Origin: Apiotrichum sp. Y4204 | Lineage: Eukaryota > Basidiomycota > Tremellomycetes > Trichosporonales > Trichosporonaceae | Assembly (NCBI GenBank): GCA_025531455.1 | Contig: JAMYHL010000025.1 | Span: 496,001 to 560,000, forward strand | Reading direction: 5' to 3' | Length of the DNA stretch: 64,000 bases | Shown: one piece after another, positions 46,928-57,669 of the stretch | How positions within the stretch are numbered: the stretch's first letter is position 1 | Layout of the letters: every line of letters starts with the position of its first letter | Translations under genes and position numbers: made by a program | Notes under the pieces: generated by a model | The model's input: only the letters and a program-made list of their open reading frames with translations | What the model was told of the DNA's origin: nothing | Database searches by the model: none

Positions 46928-48097
46928 GTTGTTTCGTCTGCCGGGAGCGACTTAACGACGGTTGTGAGCAGGAAGTTTGAGTGAGAATGATAAGTGTAGT
47001 TGGGAGAATGGAAAGGTCGAGTGAATGAACTGAATCAAAAGGATGAGAGGATACGTCAGAGCAGCTGGCCAGGATGCAAAATGACACGGCACAGCTCAAC
47101 CGATCGACAACTGCACTGCTGCGACAGGGGGGAAAGTGCAAAGTGCACAGTGGCCACGCAGCACGCACGCACAGCATGGCCAAGCTGGCCAAGAGCTTCA
47201 GGATCCCACAGGAGGGCGCGTTTATGTAATCGAGAAGAATCAATAATCATATCGGTATATTTGACACGTCATTATAAATACCACGTCACGGATCACAGAG
47301 CTGGAGCGGCCCACATCATCCGAGGCATGCGAGGCGTGCCCCCTGGTACCCTGCAACCCTGGTAGCCTGATGCTCCATACGATGTACCATGGTATGCTAC
47401 CACAGTCAGTCAGCTAGTCAGAAGCAACGGACATGGGCAACCGTGGGGGCAACCCATACACACGCACCATGCGTCGTCGTACCGCGTCTCCCTAGCCTTC
47501 CTGCCGGTTGCCCCTCACCCCACCACCCCCCCTCTCTCACCGTCACTCGAGTCCAACCCACACACACATAACCACAGCCACCCAAACATCATCATCATCC
47601 TGTGCGCGATACCATCCATTCTCTTCCAAGCTCCAAGCACCCACCACCATAACGACCGCTACCACCATTCCTACCATTTCACACACATACACATACACAA
47701 CTCCCCCACCCCCACAAACAGTCACAGGAGGACGAGTTTGCGCTCATCTCTTTCGACCTTTCGACTTCCTCCCAGCTCCGCACTTCCCTCGCACTTTTGA
47801 CTGCACCCTTCTCTCTCTTCTCCCTTCAGTAACTTTGTCACTCCCCCCGTTGTCGTCCTAGGCAACGTGCTGACTGGCTGGTACTGCAAAGCACCTATTC
47901 ATCCAGTTTCATTTTCATGGCGTAGCGCGGTCCTTCCCAACAAGCACTTGTCCTTCAACCGCATTTCCGTCTATTCGTTTCGTTTCAGCACTTACTCGCC
48001 CTAATCACTCGGCGGCCCCATTTTCCAGTGGAATCAACGTTTGCGCTCTATTACCAACCAGTCACTTTAATTCGTCTGAAACAAACCTTCCGCAACG
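46928..48097. other. Divergent intergenic region between RVS167 and VAC8
   Basis: These 1.17 kb hold two divergent promoters. Around 47460-47870 the plus strand is strongly C-, A- and T-biased with CACCACC, CACACACA and CTCTCT runs, in keeping with a long pyrimidine-rich VAC8 leader. No gene was recognised. Confidence 0.6.
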
Positions 48098-50297
48098 ATG
48101 GGCGGCGTCTGCAGCACCTGCTGCGGCCAGCGTCGCAAGAACAGCTACGAGCCACTTCTTCTTGAGAACGAGCGCGAGGCTGTTGCCGACCTGCTGCAAT
48201 ATCTTGAAAGTGAGTAATGGTAGGGAAAAGCTGCTTGATCGGTCGATTGCTCACCTCTCAGATCGGAGCACGACAAACTTCTTTACCGGATCCCCACTAG
48301 CTGCGTTGACTACTCTGTCTTTCTCAGACAACGTCGACCTTCAACGCTCGGCCGCATTGGCCTTTGCTGAGATCACCGAGAAAGAGGTTCACGAGGTTGG
48401 ACGTGATACTCTTGACCCGGTTCTCTACCTGTTGACCAGTCATGACCCCGAGGTCCAACGTGCTGCCAGTGCCGCGCTAGGCAACCTTGCTGTCAATGGT
48501 ATGTGCAACCCGTTGTCGCATCGCGTCTCCAATGCTGACCCCGCACAGCTGAAAACAAACTCTTGATCGTCTCCCTCGGAGGGTTGGAGCCACTCATCCG
48601 CCAAATGCTGAGCCCCAATGTGGAGGTTCAATGCAACGCAGTTGGTTGCGTCACTAACCTTGCCACTCATGGTTTGTATCAAGACCCAGTTGACGCCTTC
48701 TGTTTTGCTGACCGGTCATCAGACGAGAACAAGACGCCTATCGCCAAGTCTGGGGCACTCGTTCCGCTCACGCGACTGGCCAAATCCAAGGACATGCGGG
48801 TCCAGCGGAACGCGACTGGAGCGCTGCTCAATATGACCCACTCTGGTGAGTCTTTCAGCGTGTTCTAGGACTGACACGCCAGATGAAAACCGCCAGCAGC
48901 TGGTGAACGCTGGGGCTATTCCCGTCCTCGTTAGCCTCCTGAACTCTCCCGACACAGATGTTCAATATTATTGCACTACCGCACTGAGCAACATTGCTGT
49001 CGACGGTAAGGATTCACTCACATTCTCAAGAGACTGACAGGTCATCAGCTGCGAACCGAAAGAAACTCGCCATGTCGGAACCGAAGTTGGTTCAAAGCTT
49101 GGTAGCTTTGATGGATAGCCAGAGCTTGAAGGTTCAGTGTCAGGCTGCTCTGGCACTTCGGAATTTGGCAAGCGATGGTAAGCATGCCTCCTACATCTGA
49201 AGCTGACATTCCAGAAAAGTACCAGGTCGACATCGTCAAAGCAGACGGGCTCAAACCCTTGCTCCGTCTTCTTCACTCGTCTTATCTACCGCTGGTTCTT
49301 TCGGCCGCTGCATGTGTCCGAAACGTGTCGATTCATCCCGCCAACGAATCGCCCATCATCGAGGCCGGCTTCCTTCAACCTCTGATTGGCCTTCTCTCGT
49401 TCGATGAGAACGAGGAGGTTCAATGTCATGCAATCTCCACCCTCCGCAACTTGGCGGCGAGCAGCGAGAGCAACAAGGGAGCAATTGTTGAGGCTGGTGC
49501 CGTTGATCGCATCCAGGAGCTCGTTCTCCAGGTTCCTCTTGCTGTCCAAAGCGAAATGACTGCATGCGTCGCTGTTCTAGCCCTTAGCGGTAGGTTGGCA
49601 TTGTTTACACCTCGCTGACACTGTAGACAACCTCAAACCCCAGCTTCTCGAAATGGGGATCTGCGAGGTCTTGATCCCGCTCACAAACTCGCCTAGCGTG
49701 GAGGTGCAAGGCAACAGTGCAGCCGCGTTGGGCAACTTGTCGAGCAAAGGTGAGGCAGCTTGATAGAGTAATCGATCTGACAACAGCCGCCGAAGACTAT
49801 GCACCATTCAACGCCGTTTGGAACAAGCCTGATGGCGGGCTGCACGCGTATCTGGTGCGCTTCCTCAGCAGCGCTGATACGACCTTCCAGCATATCGCCG
49901 TCTGGGTGAGTATATGCTGAACTACCTACATGCTGACATCAAGACCATTGTTCAACTTCTTGAGGCGAAGGACGCTCAACTCACGAATAACATTCGCAAC
50001 TCGACCATCCTTATCTCTTCGATCAGACAGCTTGCTGAGTCTGCCCCGTCGCCTCAGCCGGGTGGCGCCCGCGACGCAAAATCGACCTCGGACGACGAGT
50101 TTGATGACGATGGCGTGTTTGAAGATGGTGAAGGCGAAATCTACAGCCTTGCGCGACGCATTTTGGAGCTCATTGACAATGATGATGCGGCAGAGAGGCT
50201 GGAAACCCAGCACAACGGCGAAGAGAGCTCTGGTGAGCACAACGAGGACCATGCTGCTCTGCGAGCGAGCGTCCATCAGGCTCTCCGCGGCCAGTAG
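48098..50297 (+). CDS. VAC8: Vacuolar armadillo-repeat protein Vac8
   Basis: Ten exons (48098-48209, 48262-48498, 48549-48671, 48723-48845, 48883-49005, 49049-49177, 49215-49589, 49627-49749, 49787-49906, 49945-50297) encode 605 residues. The N-terminus MGGVCSTCC has Gly2 and a Ser6 position for N-myristoylation and Cys5, Cys8 and Cys9 for palmitoylation, as in Vac8. The body is a series of armadillo repeats (for example [75 protein letters not shown]). The C-terminus is acidic ([17 protein letters not shown]). Vac8 anchors proteins on the vacuole in inheritance, nucleus-vacuole junctions and the Cvt/autophagy pathway. Eight introns are phase 1, most between the end of one repeat and the start of the next, and four exons are exactly 123 nt. 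Confidence 0.96.
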
Positions 50298-50619
50298 TTC
50301 CTGTACCTTAATCGTTTTATCGTGGTGGTTTTATGTGATGTGGGATGTACACGTTCACGACTGCTCTTGTTGGGCAAGTCTGATCGGCGGAATAGCACAG
50401 TCGCTTTCAAGTGACGCATTCTTCAGACGGCCAAACACGTCGTGACACGATCGCCGCGCTTGTTGACGATGGCACACGTTTGGGAGACATAGGGCTCGAG
50501 ACCTTCCATTTCTTAGTTGACATTTGCCTCTTACCAACAATCAGTCTCCTGCCCCCGACATCTGTAAAACACTTCAACGGAAACTTAGAACTGGACAAGT
50601 TAGTGATTACCACCTTACG
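50298..50619. other. Spacer between VAC8 and an unrecognised gene
   Basis: These 322 bp hold the 3' end of VAC8 and the start region of the following gene. I see no additional coding or repeat feature. Confidence 0.6.
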
Positions 50620-51906
50620 ATGACTCTTTCATCACAACGTCGCCCCTATACACGAAAGGGCCGGGTGCGTTCGACGTCTTGGTAGTCACTGCGACTCACT
50701 GACAATCTACAACAGGTTAAGCCAAACGAATCGGATTTCAGCGGTGCTGCACCTGTTAATGCGCCTGTAGATGTCACAAAACGCCCTCCGCACTCAAATG
50801 GAGTCAAACCTATCCTCAAGACCACCGAGACGGCGGGTAAACCTAATGTGACGCGTTCGTTGGCCCATTATCCATCCTGTGGGCCGCGCCCGGCTCCTCA
50901 CATGTTGTCCGTTAAGCTCGAGTCGCGGTCCTGCGGTCCACCAAACCCTCGCCGGCAGAAACCAATAAAGAAACTTCACGAAGCACCCCGTCATCGACAG
51001 CAAGCAAGACCTGGCCAAGTTGCTCATTCTAAAAGCACCTTCTACCTCCCACCCCTACTGTCTGAGTCTGAGATCGACGGTGTCCTGTCCGTAAGGCTGA
51101 GAAGCGCGCCGCACGATCGTAACTCACCGACGTCAACATCTGCCTCCACTCTCGAGATCAAGCCTTTCAAGAAACCTGTCGGGCTGCGCAAGGTGGCCTC
51201 CTTCCTATGTTGTCCTTCCGCTCGTTTTGATTTCGAGAGATTGCCCAGATCCAATGGCCAAACATCGCATCAGAGTACTCATCCCGGGCTCAAACTTGCG
51301 GGGTCGTCAGGCGACTCACCAAGTACCCTGACAAGGCATGCCAAGCGACCAAGCGAAGCTATGCGAGCGCAGTTATTCAGTCAAGCTGTAGCTCACAGCT
51401 TGGGCGTGTGGGTCATTTCTCCAGTGGAACCTGCTTCAAAGTCAACTACCGTACCGATAATCTGTACCACAGCGAACAAGAAGCAACCTGGCCGTCGACT
51501 CGAAACCAGGAAGCGGTTTGCTCCAGCCCGCCCTCTACCAAAAGTACCATTTCCCGATCAGATATCCGACTCGACTGAGATGTAAGTTTCCGTCGCGTGG
51601 ATGAAGTCTAGCAACTAATACAGGATACGCAGTCCCAGAGGCTCCCGGCCACCGTGGATTGATTCAGTTGCGTCAGAACATTTCTTTGGTCCAACATCCA
51701 ACGACAGTCTGAGTGACCATGCGTCACTTTTCGACTTTGACGAACCCACTGAAGGCATCAACTGGTGGAAGTCAGTCGACGCCGAACGGAGCTTGAGCAG
51801 GGCATACACCGGCACCCACGGGACCGCGATACGAATGAATTCCGTCGTGATCCATCGCATTCTAAAATGGCGCGATGAGGTTGACCTTCATGGATCAAGT
51901 GGTTGA
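50620..51906 (+). CDS. Unrecognised basic, disordered protein
   Basis: Three exons (50620-50664, 50716-51581, 51624-51906) encode 397 residues. The family is not recognised. The protein is rich in Ser, Pro, Arg and Lys and appears mostly disordered; it starts MTLSSQRRPYTRKGR. The best-ordered-looking part is the C-terminal ~90 residues, with SPRGSRPPWIDSVASEHF, SLFDFDEPTEGINWWKSV and a final IHRILKWRDEVDLHGSSG. No signal peptide, membrane segment or catalytic motif is visible. The long uninterrupted second exon and clean GT-AG introns of 51 and 42 nt, with codon use like the neighbours, argue that it is a real gene. It converges on POP1, with 197 bp between the stop codons. Confidence 0.65.
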
Positions 51907-52103
51907 GGGATTTGAGGTGTATTCGGAGATCAGTCTCAATTGTGAGTGAGGGTTCTGAGACCGCTGTTGGACAACGTCGAGGACGGCTACTCAACTTGAC
52001 CTAAGTGAACGGCGCACGATTACCCATATATGTCCTGTAAGCACGACTACAATTACATGTCCACCAAATCGAAACGAGTTATTATCCTCCTACAAAGATG
52101 CTA

Positions 52104-54821
52104 TCATAGCGCAAGCACCAACGAGGCAAGTCGGAATACTACCCCGTCTCGATTTTTAACCAAACAGAGAATTCTTTTCGCGGGACAGGACCGCTCGGCT
52201 TCTTGAGAGAGCTTCAAGAACGCTTCGAGTTTGATTGTTGCAAGTCCATGTCCTTTGCCTCGGGTCAATGAAAAGTTGCCGGTAGAAACAAATCCCATTA
52301 CTTGCTTTGCCGAAACATTCTGGATATGCTATGTCTGTTAATAATGTGCAAGGAGGACCATTCACCTTTACTTGAGAAGCTGTGTACTCGAAAGGCTCAT
52401 TGCCCTTTGCAGCGAGTAGTTGATTGCTTTCTTCGAAGGTCAACGGATAAAGCATTGCCATGTCAGAAGGCGACCCTCGACCGAGTGTTTCAATTTCGAC
52501 ATGACACAGCCCCGCCTGTAACAAACCCCGTGCTGTTTGTGTTGCCAGTGTATTGAGTCCGCGAGTCGCTCTGAATTCGTTCAGAGCTTCCAGAAGGGAA
52601 TCAGACGCATCATCCAGGCCGCTGATGAGATGCAAGTAGCGGCCAAGAATTGGATTGACCAGCCAGGGTTTAACAGCTGAATCGCCATTAAATGACACTT
52701 CCTCAATCTCGTTCTCTGTCTGAGCAGATGAGCAACGGTTAACCAGCAGAACGCACCCTAGACATGGCAGGCCAATCAGGCTTGAATGGCCATGGTGTTC
52801 CTAATGTCGAAAATTCCGGCCGCTTGCCGGGGGGTTTGCGCAACCATCGGCTCTCGTCTTCCCTTGCCGCCTCGGCTTCCCAATCGGCACCTGCTTCGCA
52901 GACAGCGCCATAATGCTGGGGAAAAGAGGGGATCCCAGCTTCTCGATATTGAGCGGAACGTTCCACCAGTCCTCCCAAGCGAACGTTGCAGTAAATGAAT
53001 GACGGAAGGAACGCCATTGCCCAACCGGCCGGGAATAAAAGCGTATAACCTTGGAAAGCCGCAGACTCATGATCATCAGCTTGGGACTGCACAGAGCGTC
53101 TAATGATCATTATCGGCACTCTGTCGTCGTTCGCCAACGGTCGAAGATGCGTCCCAGGCAAGCCGCACTCCTTGTCAGCCAAGAAAGCAAGCAGTAGTCG
53201 CTTACCTTCTGACGTCGTTGATCCAGAACAGACTTCTTAAACCGTGGACCATAGTTTCCTTCACAACAGTTCCACAGAGAGCTGGACGAAGCGGCCTCTG
53301 ACATTGGGCATCTCGCCGTATCCTCCATCTCGTCATTGTCTGGGAGAGGCCGGGGAGGGAACCTGTGAAGTCAGACTCTGATGCAGTGACATGCGCGGAT
53401 GTGACTTACGACAATCGAGGGTCGTACACAGTAACGCCGAGGACAGCGTCTGTCGGGCACTCAGATGGGTCGACACTCAGAAAAGAGTCAAATGCGCGTT
53501 TCTTTTCAGAACCTTCGGATCGGGCGACCCGGAGCGCGCGCTTCAGAATTTTACCCGACAGAGGACCCATTATTTCGAAAGCCTCGATTTTTTGGCTAAC
53601 ATTGCGGATATCCAAAGCGCACTCAGTCCCATCTGCCACTGTGCGAACTGCCGTCAACACCTCATCATAGATAGAGGGGTGCACGCGCAGCCAAACGCGT
53701 CTGTGTCCTGGGTCGGACGCCGTTGCCGCTTCCCAGATAACCTGAACAGGTCCGATAAGGTGAAGAGGAAAGTTCTCAGGCTCGTAAATGTGAACATTGG
53801 CTACCTGTGTGCCCGTCTCAAACCTAGAGTCAGCAAAGGCGGTTGAAGGCTCGCCCACCGTTTCCCAGCAAATGTACCCCCAGCGGATAATCTACTGAGG
53901 AGCTGAACAATATCCTCGCGACATCCTTCAAGCTGGACCGTCCCAAAGTAACTCGAATCGTGTAAAATGGCTTTTCGACGCGCGGCTCGATACGAGGAGC
54001 GGAAGGATTTCAATGTGGGAGTCAAAGGCAATCGGTAACCCCAGCGAGTGATCATGTGAAAACGCTTCGCATGAAAGATGTGTGTGCCGAGCCATTTCTT
54101 GTCGGCACCTAGGTTCATCAGTTCACCGTTGCCTTATAAGACATCTCTCAACTGACGTTGGCGAGCTCGCAACTGCTCGGTTCGACTTTGTCCTCTGAGT
54201 CCCTTGGCCATGAGCTTTGCTTTCTTGCGATGTATCTGGACAGTTCGATCTCCAGCATCAATCTTTGTGGTCAGTATCCTCCTAGTAGTATGAAGCCACC
54301 GTAAGCCAAAAGCATACCTCTGCGGCGGCCTTGCTCCGGATCTTCTTGGGAACGCGTCTTGGGTTATGGCTTGCAGCACGACGCCGCAGATGGCGTGGAA
54401 GCGATTGAAAGGCCCTCGAATTGCCCTGGGAACTGCAAGCATTAGGGTCTCACTTAACATTTCACCTACGCAGCAAGCTTCACTGCACTTCGAAGAGCAC
54501 CTATTTCAAGAGCGCGAGTCTGGTGTGGTCAGATCTGACATCGCCAGGTTGTCCCACCTCTGCGTAACGTTCGACTTGAACCGCTCCCGGAAGCGCATTT
54601 GCCGCTAATACATTAGCATAACATGAATCGTACCGCCATCAGACATTCTCACCTGTAACAAGATTATGGACGTCTTTCAGAGTGGACCGGGCTTTTCCTT
54701 TGGCCTTCAATCTCGCGCCCTCATTTCCTCGTCGAACGTCGGTGGTCTTTGGGATAAATTTGAGAGCCTTTGCTCTGCTACTGGCTGCAGCAGCACCATT
54801 GCCCGGCTGAGCCTTGGGCAT
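52104..54821 (-). CDS. POP1: RNase P/MRP protein subunit Pop1
   Basis: The protein of roughly 780 residues begins MPKAQPGNGAAAASSRAKA. The N-terminal Pop1 domain carries RFHAICGVVLQAIT, the basic LHTTRRILTTK segment and the signature KKWLGTHIFHAKRFHM followed by WGYRLPLTPT and SFRSSYRAARRKAIL HDSSYFG-type sequence. The POPLD domain is visible in GWAMAFLPSFIYCNVRLGG and the WPFKPDW segment. The C-terminus IQNVSAKQVMGFVSTGNFSLTRGKGHG is characteristic, and reaching it requires a 37-nt intron (AAG|GTGAAT...CATAG|CAT) near 52340; without splicing, the frame ends early in an unconserved tail. Pop1 is the largest protein of nuclear RNase P and RNase MRP, which mature tRNA 5' ends and pre-rRNA. The gene diverges from RIT1. 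Confidence 0.93.
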
Positions 54822-55272
54822 CGTTAAGACTGTCGGAAGAGGGCCAAAGTGGGATGTTAATAATACAAGATGGGTGAGAGGAGCCGACTGGCGACTGGCC
54901 CGCCTTGGATACTGATCGTGTGGAGGACGTTGATGTGGACAGACAGAAAAATACAAAGTGGATGACGGAATGACCTCCACTTGGGGGGCGATTGCCGACC
55001 GATTACGTATAAGTAACTAAGAAACCCCGCGTGTATTGACGGTCGCCCGCGCCGGCCCTGCCCGCGCGCCCGATGCCTCGCCTCCACTCACAATCTCCAA
55101 AATCTCTGACGCTCTAAGGTCATGTAATTTTGTTTAGTGATGAAGAGATCATGATTGCCTGGAATCGATTTCTCATCGCTCACCCATCACTTCTAACTTT
55201 ACAACATCTCTTCTCTTATATTTAGAAGAACAGAATACTTGCTTCTGGAACCTTTCCTTTGTTCCATTCGAG
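54822..55272. other. Divergent intergenic region between POP1 and RIT1
   Basis: Only 451 bp separate the two start codons, so the two promoters must be closely spaced or shared. The region holds a GC-rich stretch (55045-55080), GATTACGTATAAG near 54993 and GTCATGTAATTTTG near 55121. I see no gene here. Confidence 0.65.
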
Positions 55273-57158
55273 ATGAACGACGCAAAAGCGATCAAAAAGC
55301 ATGCTGCACAACACGATCTCTTTAACCGCCTCCACTCGATCGCAGCAGACGAGCGATTCGTCCGTAAAGTCGCAGAAAAGTGGTTCAGCAATCGTTTTCA
55401 AGTGATTGGCAAGTTTTCTCAGGTCGGAGTTGAATGAAGGGTTAATGTTGCTTCAGCCAACCAACGATGCGGCTCATGGTATTGCGATCCTTCGGTGAGT
55501 GAAACCGATGCGCTCCTGCGTCCGTCCGTACGGCCATGCTAATCGGCGGGCCAGACGAGCTCCAAAGCCTACGCCTACTTCAAGTCCACTGATGGGCATA
55601 CCAATGTGCGTCATCAAGCTGCAGCCCGAAGCCTTTTGCTTACCTGTAGAATTGGAATTTCAACCTACGCCGCTCGAACTTGACATTGGCAGAGTTTGCG
55701 GAGAGGAGTGGAGGGTATGTCAGGATGCCATGACGAGCTGACGTTGAGCTTCATTCTTGTGGACTCCACCCGGCGTGGAAAGGTAGAAAACTAATGGCTC
55801 TTTGGTGCTGACTCTCTAGAGGATGCCGGATGGGTTATCAAAGACGGTCCCAATCTGGTGTTGCGTGATTAATCGTGCTCTGAAACGTCGGTGGTTAGCC
55901 GAAGGCCGTGTCATTCCCGAATCCTGGGATACGTCCGCCTATCTACCTGGCCAGATTGTCTCACCTTCTGAAAGGGCTCAGATCGAGGACCGGATTGACG
56001 GATGGGTGGAAGACCTTGAGGTAAGCTTCAGACCGCTCCAGTTGCTCATTCGATAATAGGATTCGGTCCTCCCCTTGCCTCAACTTACGAAACCACTACG
56101 ACCTTTCTTCATCCATCCCGCAACAACGGTTCCACCGGAGATTGCTCCTTCATCTCCGTACACACCAGTTATATGTGTCTCAGCTTCACGTTGGGTGAAT
56201 GACACCGGTCGAGGGGATGTTTTACCCACGGCAACTCAACTGGGCGACGGGTTCTTTTCGCGAACTGTGGCCTTCGACTACGTTCCCGGTGCGGGCGACG
56301 ACGATGAGCTTTGGGGACGAGTAGGTGAATGCTCAGCGTTTACACTGACATCAGGGCTTGACTGCTTCCCTCTTCTATTCGCACAAGAAAGACCTCCTGT
56401 CAACGCCACGTGATGAGCTGCCTGGGCTTGTTGATGATCTGGTGGCCGATAAAGCAGCACTTCCTTCTATTGGTGATCTTAGCATTTCCACAGAGAAGCT
56501 CGATGGCGGTCTACCTAAACACACAGGGGCCACATCCCTGGGTAAGGGACTTTATCTTGACTTGGGTACTTCATGCCAACCAACCCCGAAGTCCTCGCCC
56601 TCAAACCCATCGCTCCTCACTCTCGCTGTCGTTGAAGTAAACAAGGCGCTCAAAAACATTCCGTTCGTCTTATCCGCCAGTTCCAGCAGCAGTTCGCCAT
56701 CATTTATTGTTGCTCTCCCCGCTGCCCGCTCCCAGCCGAAGGAGTATCTGAACGCTCTCTCGGCCGTCAGGGACCATTTAGCACACTTTTCGTCTTTGGG
56801 CGGGGACATGGACCTCCTGGTTACGCCCGGACGGAAGTGTGACCTAGAGGCCGCCGTCGAATGGTTTCGCGCGGGTAACAAACCAGAGGAGGATCCGGGG
56901 ATCGCGATGCCGCCGGCCGACATGCTTTCTGACAGCGAAATGCAGTCGGCCAGAAAGACAATGCTGCCTCTGGCTATCGTTCTGCTTTGTTCCATACCGG
57001 ATCTCAGCCAAGATGGCACCGAGGAACGTGAGATCGATAAAGCCGTCATAGCTGATCATCTTCATCATCTGGTTTCCCTTTGGCCCAACGGCAATCCACC
57101 GAGGGCTGCATTGAAGCGGATCAACGAATTCTTGATGAGCGATGACCGTAGCAGCTGA
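55273..57158 (+). CDS. RIT1: Initiator tRNA 2'-O-ribosylphosphate transferase Rit1
   Basis: The protein of roughly 480 residues contains the family markers LFNRLHSIAADERFV, ANQRCGSWYCDP, KAYAYFKSTDGHTNNWNFNLRRSNL, FILVDSTRRGKRMPDGLSKTVPIWC and LPGQIVSPSE. The C-terminal part is a dual-specificity-phosphatase-like domain (LPLAIVLLC ... INEFLMS). The enzyme adds a 2'-O-ribosyl phosphate to A64 of cytoplasmic initiator tRNA, so that eEF1A does not use it in elongation. First exons: 55273-55408, 55457-55494, 55555-55605, 55650-55714. The first intron has a GC-AG border (GCAAGT donor), needed to read VIANQRCG; the fourth is only 34 nt. Fungi and plants have this gene; animals do not. A POP1 promoter lies immediately upstream in divergent orientation. 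Confidence 0.93.
55409..55456 (+). other. GC-AG intron in RIT1
   Basis: The 48-nt intron begins GCAAGT and ends TTGCTTCAG. Joining ATT G to CC AAC gives VIANQRCG, matching the conserved Rit1 motif, whereas the nearest GT donors give the wrong phase. This is a consensus-type GC donor. Confidence 0.75.
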
Positions 57159-57669
57159 TACGATGTGCACTTCTCATGGATAAACTTGGTCTTTGGATTG
57201 GTGAATGCAAGGGTGCAATGGTCATACTTCTGTCCTACTATCTCTGTTGAACATGTTGAAGCTCTCTCTCTTCAGGAGGACCGCGGTCTACGATCCTCGA
57301 CGCCCTGATCTAGCTGATCTGCCTGAATGTGTCACGTGATTATAAGTATGCTTCAATGTACTGTCGTCTAATAGCGATTATGTAACTTGCAGCTAAGACA
57401 ACAATGTTCCATTTGTTGTGTTTGATTAGGAAGCGTGGTCGACGCGTACCGTGTAAAGTCTCACTTCTCTGAACGGATCAACGAACCGTACCTCGCTCGT
57501 CGTCGCGACTTGACCTTTATTTCACCCATTTCATCATTCCATCCATCCATCCTTTCCATCCATCCCGTGCGACAATACAGCAACAGGTCATTTCCCGCGC
57601 ATTCATCCCATTGGTGGCAAACGTTTTTGGGACAGAATCACCGAGAGGACAGTGCCAGTTGCAGCCGCA
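57159..57669. other. Intergenic region between RIT1 and the ARP9-like gene
   Basis: These 511 bp hold the 3' end of RIT1 and the promoter of the next gene. A TCACGTGA palindrome lies at 57332-57339. CATCC repeats occur around 57540-57565. No gene was recognised. Confidence 0.6.
57332..57339. promoter_or_regulatory. TCACGTGA palindrome upstream of the ARP9-like gene
   Basis: A perfect TCACGTGA in the context TGTGTCACGTGATTATAAG lies 331 bp upstream of the ARP9-like start codon and about 175 bp after the RIT1 stop codon. Its right flank resembles that of the GLC3-DPH3 copy. Confidence 0.55.

Noticed and set aside
52156..52340. Unspliced C-terminus of POP1 ending at 52156
   Set aside because: Reading through gives an unconserved tail; removing a 37-nt intron gives the conserved GFVSTGNFSLTRGKGHG end of Pop1, so the stop at 52104 is preferred.
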